This document shows, piece by piece, positions 1-9,751 of a stretch of 64,000 bases of DNA (positions within the stretch are counted from its first letter, which is position 1; each line of letters starts with the position of its first letter). The translations under genes were made by a program, and so were the position numbers. Source of the stretch: Cellulosimicrobium sp. ES-005 (GTDB taxonomy: Bacteria > Actinomycetota > Actinomycetes > Actinomycetales > Cellulomonadaceae); the NCBI RefSeq assembly GCF_040448685.1, contig NZ_CP159290.1:3224001-3288000 (forward strand), written 5' to 3'. Under the pieces are notes generated by a model. The model was given only the letters and a program-made list of their open reading frames with translations, had not been told where the DNA came from and searched no databases.

Positions 1-46
1 GATCGAGCCGCGGACGTGGCCGCGGAGCCCGAGCACCGGGCTGCCG

Positions 47-703
47 ATGCGGCACGCCGTCACGATGCGGCTGCCGGCCGAGTACCAGCGTCGGGGCCCC
101 GGGCTCCCGGGCGTGGCGTACTTCCTCGGCGAGGGGCAGTTCGCCACCGCGCACGACGCGAGCGACCCGGACGACCCGTTCGTCGTGGACCTGCGCGCGG
201 CCCGGCAGCACCCGCAGGCGCTCGTGCTCAGCGACATCATCGGCCAGAGCTTCGCCTTGGTCTGGCTGACCGAGGAGGAGCTCGCGGCCGGCCCGACGGC
301 CGCCCCGCCCGACACCCGTCGTCCCGGTGAGCACGTCGCGACGGACGAGGGGCAGAACGCGTGGGACCCGCCGCTCGGCACGCGCCGCGGCGAGGACATG
401 ACGGTCACCCGGTGGGCCTACCTCGTCCCGAGGGTCGACGACCCGAACGCGGGTCGCGCCCCGGGCCGGGAGGAGGACGGCTGGGTCTCGCCCTGGGACG
501 AGGACTGGACCGGGCCGCCGGAGGAGGAGCGCTCCTGGGCGGACGACCACCTCGGCGGGACGTCCGAGGCGATGGTCGACTCGCTGGAGGGCGACTTCAC
601 GCCGCACTACCTGGAGCTGTCCACGCCGACCTGGGGCGTCGACTACGGCAACCGCGAGACCCACCTGGTCGACCTGGAGACCGGCGCGTTCGGGATCGCC
701 TGA
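47..703 (+). CDS. Hypothetical acidic protein, possibly 5'-truncated
   Basis: I do not recognise this 218-residue protein. It is rich in Asp, Glu, Pro and Gly, has no membrane segment or signal peptide, and so looks cytosolic. The middle third (about residues 90-125) is low-complexity and may be a linker between an N-terminal part and a Trp-rich C-terminal part (several Trp between residues 150 and 200). The reading frame is open back to base 2, and there is no clear ribosome binding site before the ATG at 47, so the true start may lie outside the window. It ends 40 bp before the convergent CPBP gene. No function is proposed. Confidence 0.55.
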   Translation: MRHAVTMRLPAEYQRRGPGLPGVAYFLGEGQFATAHDASDPDDPFVVDLRAARQHPQALVLSDIIGQSFALVWLTEEELAAGPTAAPPDTRRPGEHVATDEGQNAWDPPLGTRRGEDMTVTRWAYLVPRVDDPNAGRAPGREEDGWVSPWDEDWTGPPEEERSWADDHLGGTSEAMVDSLEGDFTPHYLELSTPTWGVDYGNRETHLVDLETGAFGIA

Positions 704-742
704 CCACGGCGTCCCAGGAGTCGCGAAGCGGCGCCGCGGCCG

Positions 743-1630
743 TCACGCGAGGCCCAGGGACTGCTTCCACTCCAGGGGGAGGAGCGCGTACCCGACGAAC
801 GCGACGACGTCGAGCAGAGTGTGGGCGATCACGAGCGGCATGACGCGGTGCCTGCCCCAGCGCGACGTGTAGAACCACGAGAAGACGACGCCCATGACGA
901 CGTTCCCGACGAACGGGCCGAACCCCTGGTACAGGTGGTACGACCCGCGCAGGAGCGAGCTCCACACGACGAACTTCACGCGGCCCCAGCCGAGGTCGCG
1001 CGTGCGCTCGAACAGGTAGCCGACGGCGATGACCTCCTCGAGCAGGCCGTTCTGCAGCGCGGCGAGGATCAGCACGGGCACCGTCCACCACGCGGCGTTG
1101 AGCGCCGACGCCTGCACCTCGACCGTGATGCCGAGGAGGCGCCCGAGCGCGTAGAAGCCCAGCCCGGGGATGCCGATGGCCGCGGCGAGCGCGAACCCCC
1201 ACCCGACGTCGCGCAGGGGCCGCGCGCCGTCGAGCCCGATCGCCCGGACGGCCGAGCGGCCGCGCGCGCTGAGCAGGTACAGCGCGAGCGCGACGGGCAG
1301 CACCGCGAAGAAGATCCCGACGAGCTGGTACGTGAGGTCGAGGTACGGCCGGGCCGACCGGCTCACGTTGAGGCTCGCGGACTGCTCGCCGAGCGGGGTC
1401 CCGGCGGTGAGCCGCGCGACGATGTTGATGATCGCGTAGACCGCCGACTTGCCGAGGCTCAGCCCGAGGACGATCCAGATCTCCGCGCCGATGCGTCGTC
1501 GTGTCGCCCGGTCCGGGCGGTCGTGCGCCTCGGCGCTGACGGTTTCGGCCGCGCGGGGCGCCGCCGTCGGGCCGGGCGCGGGCAGCGGCTCGGGCGCGGT
1601 CGCGGGGGTGGACGCGGTCAGGTCGGGCAC
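743..1630 (-). CDS. CPBP-family intramembrane metalloprotease
   Basis: A multi-pass membrane protein of 295 residues with a Pro/Ala-rich cytosolic N terminus (residues 1-45) and about seven hydrophobic segments. It carries the CPBP (Abi/CaaX protease-like) motifs: the Glu pair at 198-199, a His at 232 in the second motif, and His270 with Asp274 in the last helix. Family members are thought to be membrane proteases that process prenylated or membrane peptides; the substrate here is unknown. The first motif reads EEVIAVGYL, so the usual Arg four residues after the Glu pair is missing, a variant I believe is common in actinobacteria. The start is GTG at 1630. A TATAAC box lies only a few bases upstream, so the mRNA could be nearly leaderless. 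Confidence 0.82.
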   Translation of the reverse strand: MPDLTASTPATAPEPLPAPGPTAAPRAAETVSAEAHDRPDRATRRRIGAEIWIVLGLSLGKSAVYAIINIVARLTAGTPLGEQSASLNVSRSARPYLDLTYQLVGIFFAVLPVALALYLLSARGRSAVRAIGLDGARPLRDVGWGFALAAAIGIPGLGFYALGRLLGITVEVQASALNAAWWTVPVLILAALQNGLLEEVIAVGYLFERTRDLGWGRVKFVVWSSLLRGSYHLYQGFGPFVGNVVMGVVFSWFYTSRWGRHRVMPLVIAHTLLDVVAFVGYALLPLEWKQSLGLA

Positions 1631-1715
1631 CGTCCGGTTATAGCACCGGTCCCCGGGAGCGGGCTCGACGCCGCCTGGACGCGCGCTGTCCGCCGAGCAC
1701 GGGTCTGCTCCGCGT

Positions 1716-1770
1716 CGACCACGAGGTCCCTGTCGTTCTCGGCCCCAGAACGACAGCGACCTCGTGCTCG
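1716..1770. repeat. Family A palindromic element, copy 1 (divergent)
   Basis: Inverted repeat with 24-nt arms at 1716-1739 and 1747-1770 (two mismatches) and a 7-nt loop. It lies after the ribbon-helix-helix gene and before the CPBP gene. The arm reads CGAsCACGAG, six variable bases, then GTCGTTCT, the same layout as the five other family A copies in the window (outer CGAACACGAC, six variable bases, inner GTCGTTATC). It could terminate transcription of the SPFH operon or be a dispersed repeat. Confidence 0.7.
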
Positions 1771-1797
1771 GCGGGTCAGGGTTGATCGCTCGGTGGG

Positions 1798-2157
1798 TCA
1801 GGGGTTGCGCGGGCGGCCCGGGCGGCGGGGCGGGCGGACGTCGCGGGGGAGGCGGCCGGCGTCGTCGAGCGCGCGACGCAGGAGCATCTCGATCTGCGCG
1901 TTGACGCTGCGCAGGTCGTCGCCGGCCCAGCGCGCGAGCGCGTCGTGGACGGCGGGGTCGAGGCGCAGGAGGACCGACTTGCGCTGGGGCCGCTGCGCTC
2001 GGCCCGTGCCCGACGCCGGCTGCTCGGCCTGCGGGGGTGCGTCGCCCTCCCGCGGGGCCGGCTCCCCCCCGGAGGGCACAACGCGGCCCGACGACGGCTG
2101 GTCGCCGTCGTCGGGCGCGTGGCGCTTCTCGGGCGGCGTGGGCCCGGCGGGCGTCAC
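1798..2157 (-). CDS. Ribbon-helix-helix (Arc/HicB-like) DNA-binding protein
   Basis: A 119-residue protein in two parts. Residues 1-59 are a Pro/Gly/Asp-rich disordered arm. Residues 60-101 form a ribbon-helix-helix fold: a beta strand (KSVLLRLDP) followed by two helices ([10 protein letters not shown] and [16 protein letters not shown]). Such proteins bind DNA as dimers and usually act as repressors or antitoxins. The chosen start is a GTG overlapping the SPFH stop codon as GTGA, which implies translational coupling. It probably regulates the SPFH operon, since a palindrome lies in that promoter; this is inference. No toxin gene is adjacent, so it is not called an antitoxin. The N-terminal arm contains a perfect 13-bp hairpin (2086-2116). 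Confidence 0.75.
   Translation of the reverse strand: MTPAGPTPPEKRHAPDDGDQPSSGRVVPSGGEPAPREGDAPPQAEQPASGTGRAQRPQRKSVLLRLDPAVHDALARWAGDDLRSVNAQIEMLLRRALDDAGRLPRDVRPPRRPGRPRNP
2086..2116. repeat. Hairpin GCCCGACGACGGC / GCCGTCGTCGGGC inside a gene
   Basis: Perfect 13-bp inverted repeat (arms 2086-2098 and 2104-2116) with a 5-nt loop inside the N-terminal arm of the ribbon-helix-helix gene, where it encodes [10 protein letters not shown]. The CGTCGTCGGGC stem also occurs in hairpins near 9220, 24883 and 47359. Confidence 0.6.
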
Positions 2158-3104
2158 TGGTACAGGGACCCCGTGTTGACGACGGGCGTCACGCGGCTGT
2201 CCCCGCAGAGCACCACGAGGAGGTTGGAGACCATCGTCGCGCGGCGCTCGTCGTCGAGCGTCACGATGTCCTCGGCCTCGAGGCGCGAGAGCGCGTCCTC
2301 GACCATGGACACCGCGCCCTCCACGATGCGCGACCGTGCCGCGATGATCGCGCCTGCCTGCTGGCGCTGGAGCATCGCCTGCGCGATCTCCGGGGCGTAG
2401 GCGAGGTTGGAGATGCGGGCCTCGATGACCTCGACGCCCGCCACGACGACGCGCGCCGCGACCTCGGTGGCGATCTCCGCGGAGACGACCTCGGTGGCCC
2501 CGCGCAGCGACTGCTCGCCGGCCTCGGCGTCGTCGTAGGGGTGCGACATCGCGACGTGGCGCAGCGCCGACTCGGCCTGGACGCGCACGAAGTCGGTGTA
2601 GTCCTCGACGGCGAAGCTCGCCTTGGCGGTGTCCGCGACCTGCCAGACGACGATCGCGGCGATGTTGATCGGGTTGCCGTCGGCGTCGTTGACCTTGAGC
2701 TCGCTCGTCTCGAAGTTGCGCACGCGGACCGACACGCGCTTGCGCGTCGAGAACGGCACGGTGGCGACGAGCCCGGTGCGGCGGATGGTCCCGAGGTACC
2801 GGCCGAAGAACTGGACGACGAGCGTCTGCCCGGGGTTGATGACCTTGACCATCGTGAGCAGGAAGACGCCGAGCAGGATCGCGACCACGCCGAGCACGGC
2901 ACCGACGGGGGTGGCCGTCGCGAACAGCGGGATCGACCCGCCGAGCAGCACGAGGACGAGCAGGATCACGAGACCGCCCCCGCCCGCGCCGAGCGACCAC
3001 GCGGGCTGCTCGGTGACGTCGACGCGCGTGCCGTCGTGGCCGACGGGACGGCCGGTCGGCTCGCCGCCGACGGACTCCTGCGGGGGTGCTGCGCTCTCGG
3101 TCAC
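2154..3104 (-). CDS. SPFH (stomatin/prohibitin/flotillin-type) membrane protein
   Basis: A 316-residue protein: a polar N terminus (1-40), two adjacent hydrophobic segments (about 44-62 and 67-86), then an SPFH domain (about 87-260) that begins with the family-typical [13 protein letters not shown] and ends in an Ala/Glu-rich coiled region (about 180-265). SPFH proteins build oligomeric scaffolds on the cytosolic face of the membrane and affect microdomain organisation and protease activity; the partner here is unknown. It starts at GTG 3104 with GGAGAGGA about 8-15 bases upstream. The downstream ribbon-helix-helix gene overlaps its stop, so the two form an operon. The pairing with a DNA-binding protein recurs in actinobacterial genomes as far as I know. 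Confidence 0.85.
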   Translation of the reverse strand: MTESAAPPQESVGGEPTGRPVGHDGTRVDVTEQPAWSLGAGGGGLVILLVLVLLGGSIPLFATATPVGAVLGVVAILLGVFLLTMVKVINPGQTLVVQFFGRYLGTIRRTGLVATVPFSTRKRVSVRVRNFETSELKVNDADGNPINIAAIVVWQVADTAKASFAVEDYTDFVRVQAESALRHVAMSHPYDDAEAGEQSLRGATEVVSAEIATEVAARVVVAGVEVIEARISNLAYAPEIAQAMLQRQQAGAIIAARSRIVEGAVSMVEDALSRLEAEDIVTLDDERRATMVSNLLVVLCGDSRVTPVVNTGSLYQ

Positions 3105-3155
3105 GGGGCCCGTCCTCTCCTGCGGCCGACGGCCGCGCGTGTCGTGGATAGCAAA

Positions 3156-3165
3156 GTGATATCAC
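3156..3165. promoter_or_regulatory. Palindrome GTGATATCAC in the SPFH promoter region
   Basis: A perfect 10-bp palindrome in an A+T-rich patch 52-61 bp before the SPFH start codon, next to CATAAT (minus strand), which could be a -10 box. It is a plausible operator, possibly for the ribbon-helix-helix protein encoded in the same operon. Binding is inferred. Confidence 0.4.
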
Positions 3166-3232
3166 ATTATGCCGCCCCCCAGCACGTTCGCACCGGCCCC
3201 TAGCGTGCCGAGCACGACCCCGCCCGCTGTCC

Positions 3233-3283
3233 AACACGACATGAAGGCTGTTATCGACCGGATAACGACCCTCATGTCGTGTT
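3233..3283. repeat. Family A palindromic element, copy 2
   Basis: Inverted repeat with 23-nt arms (3233-3255 and 3261-3283, three mismatches) and a 5-nt loop. The ends are AACACGAC and the inner bases GTTATC. Unlike most copies it lies between divergent genes (SPFH leftward, ABC operon rightward), so it is not explained as the 3' terminator of either gene. Confidence 0.75.
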
Positions 3284-3320
3284 CGGCGGGTGGGGGGTTG
3301 CGTGAGCGGTGGTCGGGGTG

Positions 3321-3360
3321 GCAGACTGCAAATAGGTTTGTAGCGCAAAGTAGTTTTCCG
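3321..3360 (+). promoter_or_regulatory. A+T-rich promoter region of the ABC operon
   Basis: A locally A+T-rich stretch 20-60 bp before the ATG at 3379. It contains the dyad CAAATAGGTTTG (3329-3340) and a second CAAAG/AGTTTT pairing. This is the likely promoter and operator region for the four-gene operon, whose second gene encodes a winged-helix regulator. Exact -35 and -10 boxes are not clear. Confidence 0.35.
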
Positions 3361-3378
3361 ATCTCTCGAGAGGCCACC

Positions 3379-4149
3379 ATGACGACGGACCACGGCGACG
3401 GCCCCCGCGACGGGGCTGGCGAGCCGGACGAGCCGGCGCTCGACGTCGCCGAGACGCTCCGCCTCATCAGCGAGCAGCAGGACCGCGCGCGCCGCGCGAC
3501 CGAGCCGGACTCGCGGCTGCTGTTCCTCGCGTGGGGCGTCGCCTGGCTCGTCGGGTACCTGTGCCTGTGGGCGAGCGCGGTCCGCGTCGTCGACGGGACC
3601 GCGACCGTGCGCCTCACGACCCGCGCGGGGCAGGTCGTGGGCGCGCAGCCCGAGCCGTGGGCGTTCTGGGTCTTCTTCAGCCTCATCGCGGCCGCCGTCG
3701 CGTTCACGATCGTCCACAGCGTCACGCGCACCGCGGGGACGCGTGGCGTCAGCGCCCGCACCGGGGCCATGTACGGCTGGTCGTGGATGCTCGGCTTCGT
3801 CTGCTTCGGGTTCGTGCTCGGCGGGCTCGCCCGTGCGGGTGCGTCGGAGGAGGTCATGTCGCTCGCGAGCAACGCGTTCGCGTGCGTCGTCGTGGGCCTG
3901 CTGTACCTCGGTGGGGCGGCGGCGTTCGGCGACCGCGGGCTGTTCGTGCTCGGCGTGTGGATCCTGCTCACGGCGGCCGTCGCGACGTTCGCCGGGCTGC
4001 CGCTCACCTACCTCGTCATGGCGCTCGCGGGCGGGGGCGGGTTCCTCGTCATGGCCGCGATCGAGCACGTCCTGCGTGCCCGACGGCGGCGCCTCGCGAC
4101 TCGTCCCGCACCCGCCCGGGCGTCGGCGGAGGGCGCGGCCGATGTCTGA
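3379..4149 (+). CDS. Six-TM membrane protein of ABC exporter operon
   Basis: A 256-residue protein with a short charged N terminus and about six membrane segments (near 46-66, 93-115, 133-152, 165-182, 187-206, 210-230) and a basic C-terminal tail. I recognise no enzymatic motif. It is the first gene of an operon with a winged-helix regulator, an ABC ATPase and an ABC-2 permease; similar small membrane proteins often accompany such regulator/ABC sets in actinobacteria. The start is ATG 3379 preceded by CGAGAGG; an upstream in-frame extension would run through the family A palindrome and is unlikely. Its last codons overlap the regulator start by 8 nt. Confidence 0.75.
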   Translation: MTTDHGDGPRDGAGEPDEPALDVAETLRLISEQQDRARRATEPDSRLLFLAWGVAWLVGYLCLWASAVRVVDGTATVRLTTRAGQVVGAQPEPWAFWVFFSLIAAAVAFTIVHSVTRTAGTRGVSARTGAMYGWSWMLGFVCFGFVLGGLARAGASEEVMSLASNAFACVVVGLLYLGGAAAFGDRGLFVLGVWILLTAAVATFAGLPLTYLVMALAGGGGFLVMAAIEHVLRARRRRLATRPAPARASAEGAADV

Positions 4150-4443
4150 CGCCGGGCTCGACCCCGTCATCCACGCCCCGGCACGGCTGCGCGTCGTCGC
4201 GACGCTCGCGGCCCTCCCGACCGGCGACGAGCTGTCCTTCCCCAAGCTCCAGAAGCTCCTCGACATGACCGCCGGGAACCTCTCCACCCACCTGCGCAAG
4301 CTCGAGGACGCCGGCTACGTGTCCGTCACCAAGACCCACGAGGGCCGCACCCCGGCCACCTACCTCGCTCTCACCGCCCGCGGCCGTAGCGCCTTCGAGG
4401 ACTACACGACCGCCCTGAACACCCTCCTGAAGGGAGCCGCAGG

Positions 4444-4447
<4 letters not shown>
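4142..4447 (+). CDS. Winged-helix transcriptional regulator
   Basis: A 101-residue one-domain DNA-binding protein of the MarR/ArsR-like winged-helix type. The recognition helix lies around LLDMTAGNLSTHLRKLEDAGYV (about residues 41-62), followed by the wing (THEGRTPATYLALTARG). Proteins of this small class commonly sit just before an ABC ATPase and control their own exporter operon. The ATG at 4142 overlaps the end of the preceding gene and the stop overlaps the ABC ATPase start as ATGA, so all four genes are translationally coupled. The inducing signal is not visible. Confidence 0.85.
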
Positions 4448-5414
<967 letters not shown>

Positions 5415-5418
<4 letters not shown>

Positions 5419-6212
5419 CCACCACGACGATCCCCGGCGGCGCCACCGCCGCGGCCCTCCCCGGGCCGCTGCGCCTCACCTGGCTGCACCTCAAGTACCA
5501 GTTCCTGGAGACGGTGCGCGTGCCGGTCGCCGTGCTGGGCAACCTGCTGTTCCCGGCGCTCGCGATGTTCTTCTTCGTCGTGCCGCAGAAGGAGGTCGCG
5601 CAGAACCCGGTGGCCGCGACGACGGCCGTCGCGTCGCTCGGCCTGTTCGCGATCTGCTCGGCGAGCCTGTTCACCTACGGGCTCGGCGTCGCGGAGGACC
5701 GGCAGCTCCCGTTCGACCCGTTCGTGCGCTCGCTGCCCGCGGGCCCGGCGCCGCGCATGGCGGCGCGCGTGCTCAACGGCGGGATCTTCTCGCTGTTCGG
5801 GCTCGTGCCGCTCATCCTCATCGGCTGGCTGTTCACCGACGCGAGCGTCACGTGGAGCCAGCTCCTCGCGGGGGTGGGGACGGTGCTGCTCGTGTCCGTG
5901 CCGTTCGTGCTGCTCGGCATGGCGATCGGCTACTCGCTGTCCGCGAAGGCGGCACTGCCGGTCGTGCAGGTCATCCTCTTCCCGCTCGCGTTCGCGGGAG
6001 GCCTGTTCCTCCCGCCGTTCCTCTTCCCCTCGTGGCTGGACGCGATCTCGATGGCGACGCCGACGCGCGCGGGCCGTGACCTGCTCGTCCAGGCGCTCAC
6101 GGGCGAGCCGGCGTACGGCGGCGCCTGGTTGGTGCTCCTCGGATGGACGGTGCTGTTCGCCGCCCTCGCGGTCGGCGCCTACCGCCGCGACGAGGGCCGC
6201 CGCTTCCGCTGA
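5415..6212 (+). CDS. ABC-2 type permease
   Basis: A 265-residue integral membrane subunit with about six hydrophobic segments and the general layout of ABC-2 (drug/lipid exporter) permeases: a cytosolic N terminus, a first TM pair around residues 35-85, a central block, and FPLAFAGGLFLPPFLFP before the last two segments. It partners the ATPase at 4444-5418, whose stop overlaps its ATG (ATGA at 5415). It is the last gene of the operon and ends 92 bp before the convergent copA gene, with a family A palindrome between them. Confidence 0.88.
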
Positions 6213-6230
6213 CCCGCCCTGCACCCGCCG

Positions 6231-6288
6231 CCGAACACGACATGAGGGTCGTTATCCCCGGGGATAACGACCCTCAGGTCGTGTTCGG
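6231..6288. repeat. Family A palindromic element, copy 3
   Basis: A 58-bp near-perfect palindrome with a single mismatched pair, centred on GTTATCCCCGGGGATAAC at 6251-6268 and ending in CCGAACACGAC/GTCGTGTTCGG. It lies between convergent genes (ABC permease and copA), where it could act as a bidirectional terminator. Confidence 0.8.
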
Positions 6289-6304
6289 CGCGGGGACGGC
6301 CGGG

Positions 6305-9088
6305 TCAGGCGGCGCGGCGCAGGCGGAGCGAGTTGCCGACGACGAGCACCGAGCTCGCGGCCATCGCCGCGCCCGCGATCATCGGGTTGAGCAGGCCCGC
6401 CGCCGCGAGCGGGATCGCCGCCACGTTGTAGGCGAACGCCCAGAACAGGTTCTGCTGGATCACGCGCAGCGTCCGGCGCGAGAGCCGGATCGCCGTCGCG
6501 GCGCTGCGCAGGTCGCCGCGCACCAGCGTGAGGTCGCTCGCCTCGATCGCGACGTCCGTGCCGGTCCCCATCGCGAGCCCGAGGTCCGCCGTCGCGAGCG
6601 CGGCGGCGTCGTTCACGCCGTCCCCGACCATCGCGACGACGCGCCCCTCGCGCCGGAGCCGCGCGACGACGTCGACCTTCTGGTCGGGGAGCACGCGCGC
6701 GACGACGTCCGACTCCGCGATCCCGACGGCACGCGCCGCCTCGCGGGCCGCGCCCTCGCCGTCGCCCGTCAGCAGGTAGGGCCGCAGGCCGAGGTCGCGC
6801 AGCTCGCGCACCGCCTCGGCCGACGTCGGCTTCACGGGGTCGCGCAGCACGAGCACCGCGCGCGCCCGGCCGTCCCACGCGACGACGACGGCGCTCGCCC
6901 CCGACGCCTCGGCGGCCGCGAACGCGTCGTCGAGCGCCGGGTCGGGCGACACGCCCGCGCGCGCGAGCCACGACGGCTGCCCGACGAGCACGCGCCGCGC
7001 GGCGAGCCCGCCGCCGTCGCCCAGGGAGAGCCCGGAGTGCGCGGTGCGGACGACGGCCTCGACCCCGCCGCCCGGGGCGCTCCGGAAGTCGAACGCCTGC
7101 AACGAGCCGATCACGACGCCGTCGACCCCCACCGGGACGTCCCCGCCGGTCGAGGACGACGCGGCCGTCCGGCGCGCGGCGTCGGCGACCGCCCGGGCGA
7201 TCGGGTGCTCGCTCAGGGCCTCGACCGCGCCCGCGTGCCGCAGGGCGTCGCGCGCGTCGTCGACGGCCTGGCGCGACCGGTCGGCGTCGCCTCGCGCCGG
7301 AGCGCGGCCCTCCGCGGGCAGGACGTCGAGCGGCACGCGGCCCGACGGCGTCACGACCGCCTCCAGCGCCATCGCGCCCTGGGTGACGGTCCCCGTCTTG
7401 TCGAGCACGACGGTGTCCACGCGCCGCGTCGACTCGAGGATCTCCGGCCCCTTGATGAGCACGCCGAGCTGCGCGCCCCGGCCGGTGCCGACGAGCAGGG
7501 CCGTCGGCGTCGCCAGGCCCAGCGCGCACGGGCACGCGATGATGAGCACCGCGACGGCGGCCGTGAACGCGAACTGCGTCCCGGCCCCGGCGAGCAGCCA
7601 GCCGGCGAGCGTCGCCACGGCGAGCACGAGCACGACCGGCACGAACACCGCGGAGATGCGGTCGGCGAGCCGCTGCACCGGCGCCTTGCCCGTCTGGGCC
7701 TGCGTGACGAGCCGTCCGATCTGGGCGAGCGTCGTCTCCTCGCCCACGCGCGTCGCCCGGACCAGCAGCGCACCCGCCGCGTTGACCGTCGCGCCCGTCA
7801 CGTCGTCGCCCGGGCCGACGTCCACCGGCACCGGCTCGCCCGTGAGCAGCGACGTGTCGACCGCGCTCGACCCCTCCAGCACCACGCCGTCGGTCGCGAC
7901 CTTCTCGCCGGGCCGCACGACGAACACGTCACCCGCCGCGAGGTCCGCGACCGGGACGCGCTCGGTGACCCGTGCGCCGTCGGCACCCGTGCGCGGGGAA
8001 CCGTCCGGCCCGAGGACCACCCGCTCGGCGTCCTTCGCGCCCAGCTCCAGCAGCGACCGCAGCGCGTCCCCCGCACGGCGCTTCGAGCGGTGCTCGGCGT
8101 ACCGGCCGGCCAGCAGGAACGTCGTGACGACCGCCGCGACCTCGAAGTACAGCTCCGGCGCGCCCGTCATGTCGCGGGACGGGATCAGCGTCGGCTGCAT
8201 CCGCATCCCCGGCTCGCCCGCGCCGCTCAGCAGCAGCGCCCACAGCGACCACAGCGTCGCCGCGACCACCCCGAGCGACACGAGCGTGTCCATCGTCGAC
8301 GCGCCGTGCCGCGCCGCGCGGAACGCCGCCGTGTGGAACGGCCACGCGCCCCACGTGACGACCGGCAGCGCGAGCGCCGCGACGACCCACTGCCACCCCG
8401 TGAACTGCAGCGCCGGGATCATCGAGACCGCGACCACCGGGACCGTCAGCACCGTCGCGACGCGCAGACGCTGCAGCAGCACGGCGCCCCGGTCGGGTCC
8501 GGCGGCGGCGCGGCCGGAGGTGCTCGGGCCACGGTCCGGAGCCCTCGTTCCTCGGGTGCCTCCCGGCTCTCGGTCGCGATCCGCCTGCGTTCGCACGCTC
8601 GCTCCGGAGAGTCGCTCGGTCGGACCCGCCTCGCCGTTGGCATCGTCCCGCCGCTCGGTCGCCCCCACGGCGGACTCTCCGCGGTCGGCCGAGGTCGAGC
8701 CCTGGCCCGCCGACGGAGAGCCGTGGCCCGCCGAGGGAGAGCCCTGGTGTGCCGGAGGAGAACCGTGGTGCCGCGAGGCGGAACCCTCGTCCACGGGGGT
8801 GAGATCACGACGGGTGGTGACGCGGGCGGTGTAACCGGCCTTCTCGACGGCGGCGACGAGGTCGGCGTCCGTGACGTCGGCGGCGAGGACGACGTGCGCG
8901 CTCTCGAGCGGGAGGTTGACGGTGGCGGTGACGCCGTCGACGCGGTTGAGCCGCTTCTCGACGCGCGCGACGCACGACGCGCACGTCATGCCCCCGATCG
9001 CCAGGTCGACCTCGGCGAAGGGCCGACCGTCGACGGCGTCGCCCGGCGGGGTGGCGGTCGTCGGGGTGGGCGTGGGCTGGGCGGTCAT
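6305..9088 (-). CDS. copA: Copper-translocating P-type ATPase
   Basis: A 927-residue P1B-type ATPase that exports Cu(I) across the membrane. An N-terminal metal-binding domain carries CxxC (Cys36, Cys39). Later motifs are TGE (416-418), the transmembrane metal site CPC (519-521), the phosphorylation site DKTGT (Asp563), His-Pro (628-629) and GDGVND (822-827); about eight membrane segments surround them. The linker between the metal domain and the first TM (about residues 95-200) is unusually long and holds five tandem 21-bp repeats encoding heptads such as QGSTSAD. It follows copZ and csoR on the same strand. Cu(I) specificity is inferred from CPC and from the CsoR/CopZ neighbours. Confidence 0.93.
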   Translation of the reverse strand: MTAQPTPTPTTATPPGDAVDGRPFAEVDLAIGGMTCASCVARVEKRLNRVDGVTATVNLPLESAHVVLAADVTDADLVAAVEKAGYTARVTTRRDLTPVDEGSASRHHGSPPAHQGSPSAGHGSPSAGQGSTSADRGESAVGATERRDDANGEAGPTERLSGASVRTQADRDREPGGTRGTRAPDRGPSTSGRAAAGPDRGAVLLQRLRVATVLTVPVVAVSMIPALQFTGWQWVVAALALPVVTWGAWPFHTAAFRAARHGASTMDTLVSLGVVAATLWSLWALLLSGAGEPGMRMQPTLIPSRDMTGAPELYFEVAAVVTTFLLAGRYAEHRSKRRAGDALRSLLELGAKDAERVVLGPDGSPRTGADGARVTERVPVADLAAGDVFVVRPGEKVATDGVVLEGSSAVDTSLLTGEPVPVDVGPGDDVTGATVNAAGALLVRATRVGEETTLAQIGRLVTQAQTGKAPVQRLADRISAVFVPVVLVLAVATLAGWLLAGAGTQFAFTAAVAVLIIACPCALGLATPTALLVGTGRGAQLGVLIKGPEILESTRRVDTVVLDKTGTVTQGAMALEAVVTPSGRVPLDVLPAEGRAPARGDADRSRQAVDDARDALRHAGAVEALSEHPIARAVADAARRTAASSSTGGDVPVGVDGVVIGSLQAFDFRSAPGGGVEAVVRTAHSGLSLGDGGGLAARRVLVGQPSWLARAGVSPDPALDDAFAAAEASGASAVVVAWDGRARAVLVLRDPVKPTSAEAVRELRDLGLRPYLLTGDGEGAAREAARAVGIAESDVVARVLPDQKVDVVARLRREGRVVAMVGDGVNDAAALATADLGLAMGTGTDVAIEASDLTLVRGDLRSAATAIRLSRRTLRVIQQNLFWAFAYNVAAIPLAAAGLLNPMIAGAAMAASSVLVVGNSLRLRRAA
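8683..8787. repeat. Family F: five tandem 21-bp repeats inside copA
   Basis: Five contiguous 21-bp units at 8683-8703, 8704-8724, 8725-8745, 8746-8766 and 8767-8787, each close to GGTCGGCCGAGGTAGAGCCC plus T. Since 21 is a multiple of three they encode a heptad series ([21 protein letters not shown] and similar) in the linker of CopA. The same unit occurs in hemD (15888-15950) in the same reading frame and in the intergenic region near 57737. Confidence 0.8.
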
Positions 9089-9219
9089 GCGGGTGACTCC
9101 TCGACGGGTGCTCGGGTGGAGGTCACCGACGGCGGTCCGGGGTGGCGGACGTCGCGGCGTGCGCCGTACGGGTGCGGCGCCGGGGGCGCGTCGCGGTGGC
9201 GACGGTCGGCCCGTGGGGT

Positions 9220-9277
9220 GGTGCCCGACGGCGGAGGCGACCTCGCGCGGGCGAGGCGAGCCCCGTCGTCGGGCACC
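9220..9277. repeat. Inverted repeat in the copA-copZ gap
   Basis: Perfect 11-bp arms GGTGCCCGACG (9220-9230) and CGTCGGGCACC (9267-9277) enclose a second small hairpin (CCTCGC/GCGAGG, 9241-9256). The 255-bp gap between copZ and copA holds no gene that I can see. The structure could be an attenuator lowering copA expression relative to copZ, or another copy of the CGTCGTCGGGC stem element. Confidence 0.5.
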
Positions 9278-9343
9278 GGGGCGGTGCGACGTGTCCGCGG
9301 GAGGCGGCAGGTGCCGCGCAGGGTGCCGACCGTCGCGAGCGGG

Positions 9344-9727
9344 TCAGGCGCGGGGCGGGACCTGGAGGTCGTAGGTCTTGGTCACCGGGGCTGCGGCGTC
9401 CGCGGACGTGCTCGGGACGGTGCCGCAGCCGCACGCGCACGCGTGCGCCTCCTGCTTCTCCGCCGCCTGCTCGGCGTACTGGGCGGACAGCGCGTCCTCC
9501 TGCACCTCGAGCGAGGCGACCTCGTAGCCCGCCTCGTCCACGGCCTCGCGGAGCGCTGCCTCGTCGAGCGGGTCGTCGGAGAAGACCGTGACCTCGGACG
9601 CGCCGCCGACGCGCAGCTCGACGCTCACGTTCTCGACGCCGGCGACGGCCTCGAGGTCCTTGGTGACGTGCGCGACGCAGTTGCCGCAGGTCATGCCGGT
9701 GACGCCCAGGGTGGTGACGGTGCTCAT
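9344..9727 (-). CDS. copZ: CopZ-like copper chaperone with Cys-rich tail
   Basis: A 127-residue cytosolic protein. Residues 1-75 form a heavy-metal-associated domain with GMTCGNC (Cys14, Cys17) that should bind Cu(I) and pass it to CopA. Chaperones of this family are usually about 70 residues; this one continues with a Glu/Ala helix (76-95) and a HACACGCG segment (Cys97, Cys99, Cys101) that may bind further copper. It lies 24 bp after csoR and is probably transcribed with it from the CsoR-controlled promoter. Confidence 0.88.
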   Translation of the reverse strand: MSTVTTLGVTGMTCGNCVAHVTKDLEAVAGVENVSVELRVGGASEVTVFSDDPLDEAALREAVDEAGYEVASLEVQEDALSAQYAEQAAEKQEAHACACGCGTVPSTSADAAAPVTKTYDLQVPPRA

Positions 9728-9751
9728 GGTGCTCCTCGGTGGTGGGGTGGG

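Noticed and set aside
1798-2157. Ribbon-helix-helix protein as a HicB-type antitoxin of a toxin-antitoxin pair
   Set aside because: There is no small toxin-like gene next to it; the partner is an SPFH membrane protein.
821-2179. Rightward open frame of 452 codons opposite the CPBP and RHH genes
   Set aside because: It is antisense to two recognisable proteins and has the Arg/Pro/Glu-rich composition typical of shadow frames in high-G+C DNA.
3233-3283. Family A palindrome as a simple intrinsic terminator
   Set aside because: This copy lies between divergent genes, where no terminator is needed, and has no U-tract; the general terminator explanation therefore does not cover all copies.
1798-4299. 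Long leftward open frame of 833 codons covering the SPFH gene and its upstream region
   Set aside because: It is out of frame with the clear SPFH protein and Arg/Pro-rich as expected of a shadow frame. Only its last 119 codons, the ribbon-helix-helix protein starting at GTG 2157, are believable.
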